Positions 55,535 to 63,361 of a DNA stretch of 64,000 nt are shown here, piece after piece; positions within the stretch are counted from its first letter, which is position 1; each line of letters begins with the position of its first letter. The position numbers and the translations under genes were made by a program. The notes under the pieces are model-generated. The model was given only the letters and a program-made list of their open reading frames with translations, was not told the DNA's origin and did not search any database. The stretch comes from Variovorax sp. OK212 (GTDB lineage: Bacteria; Pseudomonadota; Gammaproteobacteria; Burkholderiales; Burkholderiaceae_C): contig NZ_FOLP01000002.1 in the NCBI RefSeq assembly GCF_900112425.1, positions 744,001-808,000 of the forward strand. Reading direction: 5' to 3'.

Positions 55535-56428
55535 TCAGGCGTAGCGCAGCAGGAACGGCAGCACGTGCGCCAGCACCTCCTCGGGCGCCTCTTCCGCCAT
55601 CTGGTGCCCGCAGTCGATGGTCCCGCCCTCCACCTGGTCGGCCCAGTCCTTCCAGATCTCGACCGGATCGGGCCTGGCGGTGTTCGACGCGCTCCACAGC
55701 ACCTGCACCGGGCAGGCGATGCGCCGCCCGGCCGCCATGTCGTCGCGGTCGTGCTGCAGGTCGATGGAGGCCGCGGCGCGGTAGTCCTCCACGATCGCGT
55801 GGCGCACCGACTCCTTCGCAAAGGCGCGGTGGTACTCGGCCAGCGCCTCGGGCGTGACGGCGTCGACCTTCTGCACCGCGTTGCGCAGCGCCCAGTCGAG
55901 GTAGTAAGCCGGGTCGGCGCGCAGCATGCGCTCGGGCAGGTCGAAAGGCTGCGCGAACAGGTACCAGTGGAAGGCCTTGAGCCCGAAGGCCATGCCGGCG
56001 CGCTGCCACATGGCTTGCGTGGGCACCACCGTGAGCGAGACGAAGCAATTCACCGCCTCGGGCGTGTCCAGGCACAGCCGGTAGCCCACGCGCGCGCCGC
56101 GGTCGTGGCCCATGACGGCGAAGCGCGTGAAGCCCAGCGAGCGCATCAGCGCCAGCTTGTCGGCCGCCAGCGTGCGCTTGCTGTGGCCGATGTGCAGCGG
56201 GTCGCCGGCCGGGCCGGTGCTGTCGCCGTAGCCGCGCAGGTCGGGCGCGACCACGGTGAAGTGCCGCGCCAGCACGGGCGCGATGCGGTGCCAGGCCACG
56301 TGCGTCTGCGGATAGCCGTGCAGCAGCAGCAGCGGCGGGCCGCTGCCGCCCACTTCGGCGTGGATGACGGCGTCGCCCAGCGCCACGTCGTGCACCGCGA
56401 AGCCGGGGAAGAACGGCGCGCGGCTCAT
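55535..56428 (-). CDS. Alpha/beta hydrolase, haloacetate-dehalogenase-like
   Basis: 297-aa alpha/beta hydrolase. The nucleophile elbow GHDRGARVGYRL has Asp in place of Ser and the following Arg residues, as in fluoroacetate dehalogenase; oxyanion part is LLHGYPQTHVAWHRI. The catalytic His is in CGHQMAEEAPEEV. It is the last gene of the six-gene operon and overlaps the AroE-like stop (ATGA). Dehalogenation is one possibility; epoxide- or ester-type chemistry is another. Confidence 0.82.
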   Translation of the reverse strand: MSRAPFFPGFAVHDVALGDAVIHAEVGGSGPPLLLLHGYPQTHVAWHRIAPVLARHFTVVAPDLRGYGDSTGPAGDPLHIGHSKRTLAADKLALMRSLGFTRFAVMGHDRGARVGYRLCLDTPEAVNCFVSLTVVPTQAMWQRAGMAFGLKAFHWYLFAQPFDLPERMLRADPAYYLDWALRNAVQKVDAVTPEALAEYHRAFAKESVRHAIVEDYRAAASIDLQHDRDDMAAGRRIACPVQVLWSASNTARPDPVEIWKDWADQVEGGTIDCGHQMAEEAPEEVLAHVLPFLLRYA

Positions 56429-57255
56429 TGCAGCGCCTCGGCGAAGAAGTCGGCCATGCGCTCCAGCTGCTCGTCCATCATGTGGCGGCCGTGCACGATG
56501 CGCGCGCCCTGCTGCTGCGCCAGCGTGAGCAGCGGCGTGGTGTGCGGCTCCATGATCACGTCGGCCACCGTGTGGCCTGCGCGGATGGCCGAGGCGGCGA
56601 TGGGCAGCGGATCGCCCTCGCGCATGCCGGCCGGCGTGGCGTTGACGAGCAGCTCGCGCGGGCTCGCGCCGTCCCACGTGCCGGCGGTGTAGCCCAATGC
56701 GCGCAGCCGTTCGACCAGGTTCGCGCGCTTCGCGCCGTCGGCGTCGTGCACGTCGATGGACGCCGCACCGGCGCCCGCCAGCGCGAAGGCGATCGCATTG
56801 CCCGCGCCGCCCGCGCCCGCAAGGCCCACGCTGCGGCCCTTCACGTCGAAGCCGTTGCGCACGAGCCCCGACAGAAAGCCCGCGCCGTCGAGCAGGTCGC
56901 CCTGCCATGCGCCGGCCTTGCGGCGCACGACGTTCACCGCCTGCGCCTCGCGCGCGGCGCGCAAGGTCTCGATCGGCAGGCTCGCGACGATCTGCTTGTG
57001 CGGCACGGTGACCACCAGGCCCGCCACGTTGCGCACCGCGAGCAGCGTGTGCAGCAGCGCCGGCACGTCGGCGGCCTGCACGTGCAGCGGCACGAGCACC
57101 GCGTTGATGCCGCGGCGCTGCAGCAGTTGCGTGAGCGGCAGCGGCGCCTTCACCTGCGCGACGGGGTCGCCGATGATGCCTAGCACGGCGGTGTTGCCGT
57201 CGAGCTTCAAACCGTTCCAGTTCGGGCCGTTCCGGTCGGGGGTGGTGTCAGGCAT
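56425..57255 (-). CDS. Shikimate-dehydrogenase-like protein (divergent active site)
   Basis: 276-aa AroE-fold protein. The NADP-binding GLAGAGGAGNAIA and the cofactor-side VTVPHK are present. The substrate carboxylate motif SxSPxxHN near the N-terminus is not: here the region reads GDPVAQVKAPLPLT, and the usual N-T-D-G-x-G motif is GDLLDGAGF. So an alternative polyol or keto-acid substrate is likely. It overlaps the isomerase gene by 8 bases and the next gene by 4 (ATGA). It is probably not the biosynthetic aroE. Confidence 0.75.
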   Translation of the reverse strand: MPDTTPDRNGPNWNGLKLDGNTAVLGIIGDPVAQVKAPLPLTQLLQRRGINAVLVPLHVQAADVPALLHTLLAVRNVAGLVVTVPHKQIVASLPIETLRAAREAQAVNVVRRKAGAWQGDLLDGAGFLSGLVRNGFDVKGRSVGLAGAGGAGNAIAFALAGAGAASIDVHDADGAKRANLVERLRALGYTAGTWDGASPRELLVNATPAGMREGDPLPIAASAIRAGHTVADVIMEPHTTPLLTLAQQQGARIVHGRHMMDEQLERMADFFAEALQ

Positions 57256-58078
57256 GGGTATGGCCGTTTCTTTGAAGGAATTCGGAAGTGGCGCGAAAGG
57301 CCGCGGCGGCGCGCGCCAGCGGGTCGAGCGTGGCCATGCGGATCGCGCTGGGGGCTTCGACCGACAGCAGCGCATCGGGCGCGAGCTGCGCCAGCAGGCG
57401 GTGCACCGGCAGTTCGCCCTCGCCCGGAAAGAGGCGGTGCGCGCGCCCCTCTTCCGCGGGCGAGAGGCCCGGGTGGCGCTGCGCGAGCGCGTCGTTGACC
57501 TGCATGAAATGGCGGTCGATGCGCGCGCCGCCCCTGTCGCCTTCCATGTCACTGGGGGCACAGCCCGCGCGGAAGAAATGCAGCGCGTCGACCACCACGC
57601 GCGCCGTGTCGCTGTTCGACGCGGCGACCAGCTGCTGCGCCTGCTGCAGCGAGCGCGCGGCGGTGTAGACCATGAATTCGACGCCCAGTGCGAGCCCGTG
57701 CGGGCGGGCGCGCTCGGCCAGCGCGGCCATGCCGTCGCCCGCGCGCGCCAGGTCGCTGTCGTCCACGTTGACCATGAGGCAGCGCGCGCCCAGCGCCTCG
57801 GCCGACGCGAGCACGCCCGCCAGCGACGCCGCGTCGAAGCCGGGCTTGATGCGCACGATCTCGATGTCGTGCACGCGCAGCCCCAGGTCGCGCAGGCGCG
57901 CCAGCGTCTCGCGCAACATGCCGCTGCCCACGGCCATCGGGAACGGCGCTTCGCCCAGGCGCGCGGGGCTCAAGCGGATGCCGACGCCGCCGAAGCCCGC
58001 CGCATGCGCGGCCTCCACCAGCCGCGGCGGCGTGGCGTCGAGCATGCCGAGATGGGCGAGCGAGAGGCGGAAGTTCAT
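57248..58078 (-). CDS. Sugar phosphate isomerase/epimerase family TIM-barrel protein
   Basis: 276-aa AP-endonuclease-2-type TIM barrel. It shows RLSLAHLGMLDATPPRLVEA, the metal-binding DIEIVRIKP, ALGARCLMVNVDD, VEFMVYTAARSL and VVVDALHFFRAG. Family members isomerise keto sugars or act in hydroaromatic catabolism. Its start overlaps the FAD oxidoreductase stop. Substrate is unknown. Confidence 0.8.
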   Translation of the reverse strand: MNFRLSLAHLGMLDATPPRLVEAAHAAGFGGVGIRLSPARLGEAPFPMAVGSGMLRETLARLRDLGLRVHDIEIVRIKPGFDAASLAGVLASAEALGARCLMVNVDDSDLARAGDGMAALAERARPHGLALGVEFMVYTAARSLQQAQQLVAASNSDTARVVVDALHFFRAGCAPSDMEGDRGGARIDRHFMQVNDALAQRHPGLSPAEEGRAHRLFPGEGELPVHRLLAQLAPDALLSVEAPSAIRMATLDPLARAAAAFRATSEFLQRNGHTHA

Positions 58079-59526
58079 GCGGCGGCAGTCTGCGCTTCGG
58101 GGGCTTGCAGCGCAGCCTGCCTGAGCGGCACGCCCTGCGCAAGCAGCAAGGCCTGCAGCCGCTTCACGTCCACGTCGCGCGGCTGCACGCCCGCGTCGGC
58201 CGCCAGCGCCGCCGCCGTGCCCGCCGCCTGGCCCGTGAGCCAGCACTGCGGAATCTCGCGCATGAAGCCGTGCGAGTTGGTGTCGCACGAGATGTGCTTG
58301 CCCGCGGCGAGCACGCCGTCGAGCTTCTCGGGCACCAGCGCGCCGTAGGGCACCGAGATGTTCGGAAACTTCGGCGACGGGCTCGGGCTGATGCCCACCT
58401 CGTCGGCCTCCACCGCGCCCGCGTCCCACGCGCCGCGCCGCACGCTCTTCACGCCCACCAGGCGCCGGCCGTGGCGCGTGCCGATCTGCGGCGCCATCAG
58501 CATGAGCCAGGCGTTCTCGAAGCCCGGCGCATGCGCGCGGTAGAAGGCCAGGTGCTCGGCCATGCTCTTGCGCGACTCCCATTCGACCTGCGTCATCTCG
58601 TCGACGTCGAGCGCGCTGAAGCCCGACTTGCGCGGCCCGAGGAAGGTGGCCACGTCGTCGCGCCACGAGACGATGGGTTTCTCGAAGCTGCCCAGCGTCT
58701 CGCGCCCGCGCGCCAGCAGCGCCGAGTAGGCCTGCGGCTCGTGCGCGCGAAAGTCGAGCCAGCGCCGCATGTCCACGCCCGCGAACAGCCACGAGGTGTT
58801 GATGCAGTGGTGGATGTCGTGCGCGTCGATGTCCGACGAAAACGCCGCGCCCGCGGCCGCGTACAGGTCGCCCTCGCCCGTGGTGTCGACCACCACGTTG
58901 GCGAGGATGGCGCGGCGGCCCTGCTTGCTCTCGAACACCGCGCCCTTCACGCGGCCCTGGCCCTCTTCGGCGATGGGCGCGACCATCCAGCCGTGCAGGA
59001 TCAGGTCGACGCCGGCCTCGCGCACCATCTGGTGGTACACGCCCTTGAGCATCTCGGGGTCGATGGTGGGCGAGTGCGTGACCACGCCGTGGAACGCGGC
59101 GGTGCGCAGGGCCCAGTGGTCGGCCTTGGCGGTGTCGCGCGAGCCCCAGTCCTCGCGCGGCGGGCCGGCGATGGCGTTGCGGCCCAGGCGCTCCATGAAC
59201 TCGGCCGCCAGGCCGTGGATGACGTGCTGGCCCGACCAGTCGCTCATGCGGTCGATCCAGATCACCAGGCCGCCGGTCGACAGGCCGCCCAGGTGGTTGT
59301 AGCGCTCCAGCAGCACCACGCGCGCTCCGCTGCGCGCGGCGGCCACGGCGGCGGCCACGCCCGACGGGCCGCCGCCGAGCACCAGCACGTCGCAGCGCTC
59401 GTGCACCGGCACCTGGCGCGCCGGCTCGGTGATGTGGCCGTGCGGCTGGCGCTGCTTGCGTTCGCTGTCGCGCGCGTTGACGTCGGAGCGGAAGAAGTGG
59501 CGTTCTTCGGGGGTGAGGGTTCCCAT
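58075..59526 (-). CDS. FAD-dependent oxidoreductase (FAD_oxidored type)
   Basis: 483-aa flavoprotein. The FAD-binding GGGPSGVAAAVAAARSGA is near residue 45, followed by LERYNHLGGLSTGGLV. The C-terminal VLAAGKHISCDTNSHGFMRE and GQAAGTAAALA are the second FAD region. This family often sits with TIM-barrel isomerases and TTT receptors. The start MGTLTPEERHFF is at 59526, 8 bp after the hydrolase gene. Substrate is unknown. Confidence 0.82.
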   Translation of the reverse strand: MGTLTPEERHFFRSDVNARDSERKQRQPHGHITEPARQVPVHERCDVLVLGGGPSGVAAAVAAARSGARVVLLERYNHLGGLSTGGLVIWIDRMSDWSGQHVIHGLAAEFMERLGRNAIAGPPREDWGSRDTAKADHWALRTAAFHGVVTHSPTIDPEMLKGVYHQMVREAGVDLILHGWMVAPIAEEGQGRVKGAVFESKQGRRAILANVVVDTTGEGDLYAAAGAAFSSDIDAHDIHHCINTSWLFAGVDMRRWLDFRAHEPQAYSALLARGRETLGSFEKPIVSWRDDVATFLGPRKSGFSALDVDEMTQVEWESRKSMAEHLAFYRAHAPGFENAWLMLMAPQIGTRHGRRLVGVKSVRRGAWDAGAVEADEVGISPSPSPKFPNISVPYGALVPEKLDGVLAAGKHISCDTNSHGFMREIPQCWLTGQAAGTAAALAADAGVQPRDVDVKRLQALLLAQGVPLRQAALQAPEAQTAAA

Positions 59527-59534
59527 GGGGGCTT

Positions 59535-60416
59535 TCAGGAAGAGGAAGAAGAGGACGAGAAGGAGGAGGACGGCGACGCGGAAGACGTCGGTGCTGCGAG
59601 CTCGGCCAGCAGATCGGCGAGCGGCCCGGGCGCGGTGACCATCGCGTCGTGGCCGGTGGCCAGCGTGCGCAGCTGCCAGCCGGCGTCGGCGCGCACGCGC
59701 GCCTTGGTGGGCTCGAGCGTGGCGATCGGGTCGCCGGTGCATTCGATGTAGGTCCTGGGCAGGCCGTTGCCCAGCGGCGCCTTCAGCAGCAGCGGCTGCA
59801 GGTAGGTGCCCACGGGCTGCGGCGTGAGGCGGCGCGCGACCCAGGCCGCGTCGGCCGGGTCTTTCACGCCGAAGGCCGCGGGCGGCAAGGCGGCCGCCGC
59901 GCCCACGCCGCCGCCGGTGTCGCGGATGGCCTTCAGGCGCTGCTCGACCACCGCCGGCGGGAAGTCGGAGAACAGGCTCTTGCCGGGTTCGAGCAGCAGC
60001 GAATCGAGGTACACCAGCTGGCGCAGGTGCGCGGCGGCGCGGTCGGCCACGCCGGAGATCACGATGCCCGCGTAGCTGTGGCCCACCAGCACCACGCGCT
60101 CGAGCTCCTCGAACTGCAGCAGGTTGACGATGTCGTCGATGTGCGTGTCGAGGTTGACCTGCGGCGAAATGAGGTGGCGGCGCTCGCCCAGCCCGGTGAG
60201 CGTGGGCGTGAACACGGCGTGGCCGGCGGCGCACAGCCGCGAGGCCACGCGCGACCAGCACCAGCCGCCATGCCAGGCGCCGTGCACGAGCACGAAGGTC
60301 GAGGGCGGGTTGGCGCGCGCGGGCCCGGCGGCGCGGGCCGGCACGAGACCGGTGGCGGCGAGGCCCATCACGCCTGCCGCACCCGCCGCGCGCGCAAAGA
60401 GGTTCCTGCGTTTCAT
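59535..60416 (-). CDS. Secreted alpha/beta hydrolase (EstC-like), Tat signal
   Basis: 293-aa hydrolase with an N-terminal Tat-like signal (MKRRNLFARAAG) cleaved near ARA. HGAWHGGWCW is the oxyanion region, GHSYAG carries the nucleophile Ser and ATGHDAM the catalytic His. It resembles salicylate/methyl-ester and pyrethroid-type esterases. The C-terminus is a Ser run encoded by a GAG/GAA-rich stretch at 59536-59585. It lies 9 bp after the TctC gene and starts the cytoplasm-bound pathway by ester cleavage in the periplasm. Confidence 0.82.
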   Translation of the reverse strand: MKRRNLFARAAGAAGVMGLAATGLVPARAAGPARANPPSTFVLVHGAWHGGWCWSRVASRLCAAGHAVFTPTLTGLGERRHLISPQVNLDTHIDDIVNLLQFEELERVVLVGHSYAGIVISGVADRAAAHLRQLVYLDSLLLEPGKSLFSDFPPAVVEQRLKAIRDTGGGVGAAAALPPAAFGVKDPADAAWVARRLTPQPVGTYLQPLLLKAPLGNGLPRTYIECTGDPIATLEPTKARVRADAGWQLRTLATGHDAMVTAPGPLADLLAELAAPTSSASPSSSFSSSSSSS

Positions 60417-60425
60417 GCGGCGCCC

Positions 60426-61442
60426 CTACTCGCTGCGCGCGCCGGTGCGCTTGATGACGTCGCCCCACATCGCCGTGTCTTCCGCGATCTTGCGGGCCAG
60501 CGCGTCGGGCGCGCTGCCGATGGCCTGCCAGCCCTGGTCGAACAGACGCTGGCGCGTGTCGGGCGCCTTCAGGATGCGCGCGATCTCGTCGGACAGCCGC
60601 TGCGCCACCGGCTGCGGCATGCTGGCCGGGCCGAAGATGGCATTCCACGAAGCGACGTCGAAGGCCTTGCCCGCGCCCAGCGCGGGCTGGACCGGCGGCA
60701 CCTGCGCAAAGGCCGCGAACGGCGTGGCGGTGCTCACGCCGTACAGCCGAAGCCGCCCGCTCTTCGCCTGCGGCGCGGCGATCGACGGGATCATGAAAGA
60801 CAGCTCGATCTGCTGGCCCATGAGCGCCGTCGCCACCTGCGGGAAGCCGGGGAACGGCACGTGCACGGCCTGCAGGCCGGTGAGCGCCTTCAGCAGTTCC
60901 ATGGCCAGGTGCGAGCCCGAGCCGGGCCCGACCGAGCCGTAGCTCAGGCGATCGCCCTGGGCCTTGGCATACGCCAGCAGGCCGCGCAGGTCGGTGGCGG
61001 GCATGCCCATGCTGCCGGTGAGCACGAAGGGGCTGCTGGCCACCAGCGAGACGGGGCGCAGGTCGTGCGCCACGTCGTAGGGCGTGGCGGGGTTGAGCGC
61101 CTTGGCGGTGGTGAGCGGGCCGTTGCCGGTCAGGCCGATGGTGTGGCCGTCGGTGGCCTTGGCCACGGCGTTGACGCCGATGGTGCCGGCCGCGCCGACC
61201 TTGTTCTCGACGATGACCGGCTGGCCCAGCGCCTGCGCCAGCGGGTCGGCCACGGTGCGGGCCAGCGCGTCGGGCGAGGAGCCCGGCGGGAAGCCGACGA
61301 CCAGGCGCACGGCTTTCTGCGGCCAGGGTGCGGCGGCATGCGCGGGCAATGACGGCAAGGCCAGCGCCGGCGCGACCGAGGCGGCCAGCGCGCCCTGCAG
61401 CAGGCGGCGCCGCCGCAGGAGGGAAACCATCGGATCGGGCAT
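60426..61442 (-). CDS. Tripartite tricarboxylate transporter substrate-binding protein (TctC/Bug)
   Basis: 338-aa periplasmic receptor. Twin-arginine-like signal MVSLLRRRRLLQGALAAS, then WPQKAVRLVVGFPPGSSPDAL, VENKVGAAGTIGVNAV and SYGSVGPGSGSHLAME are classic Bug motifs. The ATG at 61442 has GGAG eight bases upstream. The TctA/TctB membrane partners are absent, as is common in this lineage. It is the first gene of the operon; the ligand probably is a carboxylate or ester. Confidence 0.92.
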   Translation of the reverse strand: MPDPMVSLLRRRRLLQGALAASVAPALALPSLPAHAAAPWPQKAVRLVVGFPPGSSPDALARTVADPLAQALGQPVIVENKVGAAGTIGVNAVAKATDGHTIGLTGNGPLTTAKALNPATPYDVAHDLRPVSLVASSPFVLTGSMGMPATDLRGLLAYAKAQGDRLSYGSVGPGSGSHLAMELLKALTGLQAVHVPFPGFPQVATALMGQQIELSFMIPSIAAPQAKSGRLRLYGVSTATPFAAFAQVPPVQPALGAGKAFDVASWNAIFGPASMPQPVAQRLSDEIARILKAPDTRQRLFDQGWQAIGSAPDALARKIAEDTAMWGDVIKRTGARSE

Positions 61443-61498
61443 GTCTTGTCTCCGGTTGCTGTGTTGTGAGGTGGATTCTTGGCCCACAATTCAGCGCG

Positions 61499-61533
61499 AA
61501 ACGTGATGATTTCTGATCTCTTCCATCACGTTT
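61499..61533. promoter_or_regulatory. Inverted repeat between TctC operon and divergent LysR gene
   Basis: AAACGTGATG (61499-61508) and CATCACGTTT (61524-61533) are exact complements with a 15-base spacer. This fits a LysR-family operator covering the divergent promoters. Its position next to the 61538 ATG argues that the LysR start may be the ATG at 61565. Confidence 0.65.
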
Positions 61534-61537
61534 CTTG

Positions 61538-62512
61538 ATGACAGCACCTCCCCGAAAGACGCGCATGCCCGCCAGGAACGCCCGCTCCGTCCTTGCTTCA
61601 CCCCACACGCCGGCCACGCCGGGCACACCGGCCACACCGGCCACACCGCGCAGCCACACGGTGGACATCGACCTGCTGCGCGTGTTCGACACGGTGGTGC
61701 GCATCGGCAGCTTCACCACCGCCGCCAAGGCGCTGTCGCGCACGCAGTCGGCCGTGAGCATGCAGCTGCGCCGGCTCGAGGAGCAGCTCGGCGTGCAGCT
61801 GGTGGCACGCGGCACGCGCCAGCTCGCACCCACGCCCGAGGGCCTGCAGCTGCTGCCGCTGGCGCGCCAGATGCTGGGCCTGAACGACCAGCTGTTCCAC
61901 GACGTCGACAAGGCCGTCGACAAGGCGGAGGTGTCGGGCAGCATCCGCATCGGCTCGATCGAGCACTACGCCACGCGCGTGCTGCCGGTGCTCATCGCGG
62001 AGTTCTGCCGGCAGCATCCGCGCATCCATGTGGAGCTGCACCACGGCGTGTCGTCGGTGATGCACGCGGAGCTGGGCGCGCGCTACGACATGGTGATCGG
62101 CGTGGGCGCGGTGGGTTCGGGCGAGGGGCTGCGGCTGACGAAGTCGCGCATCGTGTGGGCCTCGACCGCGGCTTCGGCCACGCACCTGCAGCGCCCGCTG
62201 CCGCTGGCGCTCAACCCCGAGGGCGCGATGCTGCGCGACTGGGCCACGCACGCGCTCGACCGGGCGGGCATTCCCTGGCGCATTGCCTACACGAGCACCA
62301 GCGTCACCGGGCTGGAGGCGGCCGTGCGCGCGGGCATTGCGGTGGGCGTGTTCCGCGAGGCCACCATTTCGAAGCGGCTGAAGATCCTGGGCGCGAAGGA
62401 AGGCATGCCGTCGCTGCCCGACTCCGAGGTGTGGCTCGCCACGGTGCCGCTGCCGGGACGCAAGGCGGTGGAGTTGCTGGAGGCCTTCCTGATCCACAAG
62501 CTGCGCAAGTGA
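61538..62512 (+). CDS. LysR family transcriptional regulator
   Basis: About 324-aa LysR regulator (or 315 aa from 61565). The HTH is VRIGSFTTAAKALSRTQSAV, followed by LAPTPEGLQLLPL. Before it lies a Thr/Pro/Ala tract encoded by 9-bp repeats (ACACCGGCC-like) at 61598-61650. It is divergent from the six-gene operon and likely controls it through the inverted repeat at 61499-61533. It ends 21 bp before the BamE-like gene. Confidence 0.88.
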   Translation: MTAPPRKTRMPARNARSVLASPHTPATPGTPATPATPRSHTVDIDLLRVFDTVVRIGSFTTAAKALSRTQSAVSMQLRRLEEQLGVQLVARGTRQLAPTPEGLQLLPLARQMLGLNDQLFHDVDKAVDKAEVSGSIRIGSIEHYATRVLPVLIAEFCRQHPRIHVELHHGVSSVMHAELGARYDMVIGVGAVGSGEGLRLTKSRIVWASTAASATHLQRPLPLALNPEGAMLRDWATHALDRAGIPWRIAYTSTSVTGLEAAVRAGIAVGVFREATISKRLKILGAKEGMPSLPDSEVWLATVPLPGRKAVELLEAFLIHKLRK

Positions 62513-62533
62513 GGCGCGGCTTGGGTCGGGACT

Positions 62534-63040
62534 TCAGGGCGCTTCGGTGCCGCGGTCGGGCGAGGAGCCGCTGCGCACCACGCGCTGGTCGTCGTTCAGC
62601 GTCGCGGTGAAGACCATCGGCGAATTCGGCGGCTGCACCCAGCGCCATTCCCATTCGGTCTCGTGCTTGAGCGCATAGGGCGTGACCTTGGCGGGCTTGC
62701 CGAGCAGCTTGCGCAGGTCTTCCATCATCAGGCCGGGCTTCACCCTGGCAAAGTTCTCGGGCGTGAGCACCTGGCGCAGCGCGCTCATCTTGCCGTCGGC
62801 GCCGATGTTGATCATGTAGTTCTTCTGGCCCGCGGGCTGGCGGTTGTACTCGAACACGCGGCCCTGGTCGGGGGCGTCCCAGATGTTCTCGGGCTGGCCG
62901 AACCGGGCGCGCACGTCGGCCTCGGTGGAGACGCCTTCCTCGAGCTCGCGAATGTTCCTGGAGTCGCATGCGGCAAGGCCGATGACCACCGCCAGAAACG
63001 CCGTTGCCATGCCGATCTGCCACCCTCGCCGTTGCGTCAT
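62534..63040 (-). CDS. BamE/SmpA-OmlA-like outer membrane lipoprotein
   Basis: 168-aa lipoprotein. The signal peptide ends IGLAAC. Two repeats of the SmpA/OmlA fold follow: LEEGVSTEADVRARFGQPEN with FEYNRQP, and VKPGLMMEDLRKLLGKPAK with WEWRW. BamE-like proteins assist outer-membrane protein assembly or stability. The ATG at 63040 is used. Confidence 0.82.
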   Translation of the reverse strand: MTQRRGWQIGMATAFLAVVIGLAACDSRNIRELEEGVSTEADVRARFGQPENIWDAPDQGRVFEYNRQPAGQKNYMINIGADGKMSALRQVLTPENFARVKPGLMMEDLRKLLGKPAKVTPYALKHETEWEWRWVQPPNSPMVFTATLNDDQRVVRSGSSPDRGTEAP

Positions 63041-63079
63041 GCCGTCCCCGGTAAAATTCGCGCCATAAAGGTCCAGTCT

Positions 63080-63286
63080 ATGTCCATCTTCCATCGCCCC
63101 CACTACTCTTCCGAGATCACCAACTTCATCGAACAGATGAAGGAAAAGAAGCCCACGCTGGAAGCCGAGCAACGCGCCGGCCGCGCCCTCCTCTGGGACA
63201 AGCACCTCGACCGCAGCCTGCTCGAGGAGTACAGCGAAGCCCGCGTGCCGATGCAACCCTACGTCTACCAGACGCAATCCAAGTAA
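63080..63286 (+). CDS. DUF3460 family protein
   Basis: 68-aa protein of the DUF3460 family, known from Betaproteobacteria. Family-typical sequence is HYSSEITNFIEQMKEKKPTL and the C-terminal VPMQPYVYQT. ATG at 63080. Function is unknown. Confidence 0.82.
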   Translation: MSIFHRPHYSSEITNFIEQMKEKKPTLEAEQRAGRALLWDKHLDRSLLEEYSEARVPMQPYVYQTQSK

Positions 63287-63361
63287 TCTGTCGATGCCGA
63301 ATTGGCAGGACACGCCCGTCCGCATTACGCCAGTCGCTATTGAATTGATAGCGCACACCCA

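Noticed and set aside
56425..57255. Housekeeping shikimate dehydrogenase aroE
   Set aside because: Carboxylate-binding residues are changed and it lies inside a catabolic operon.
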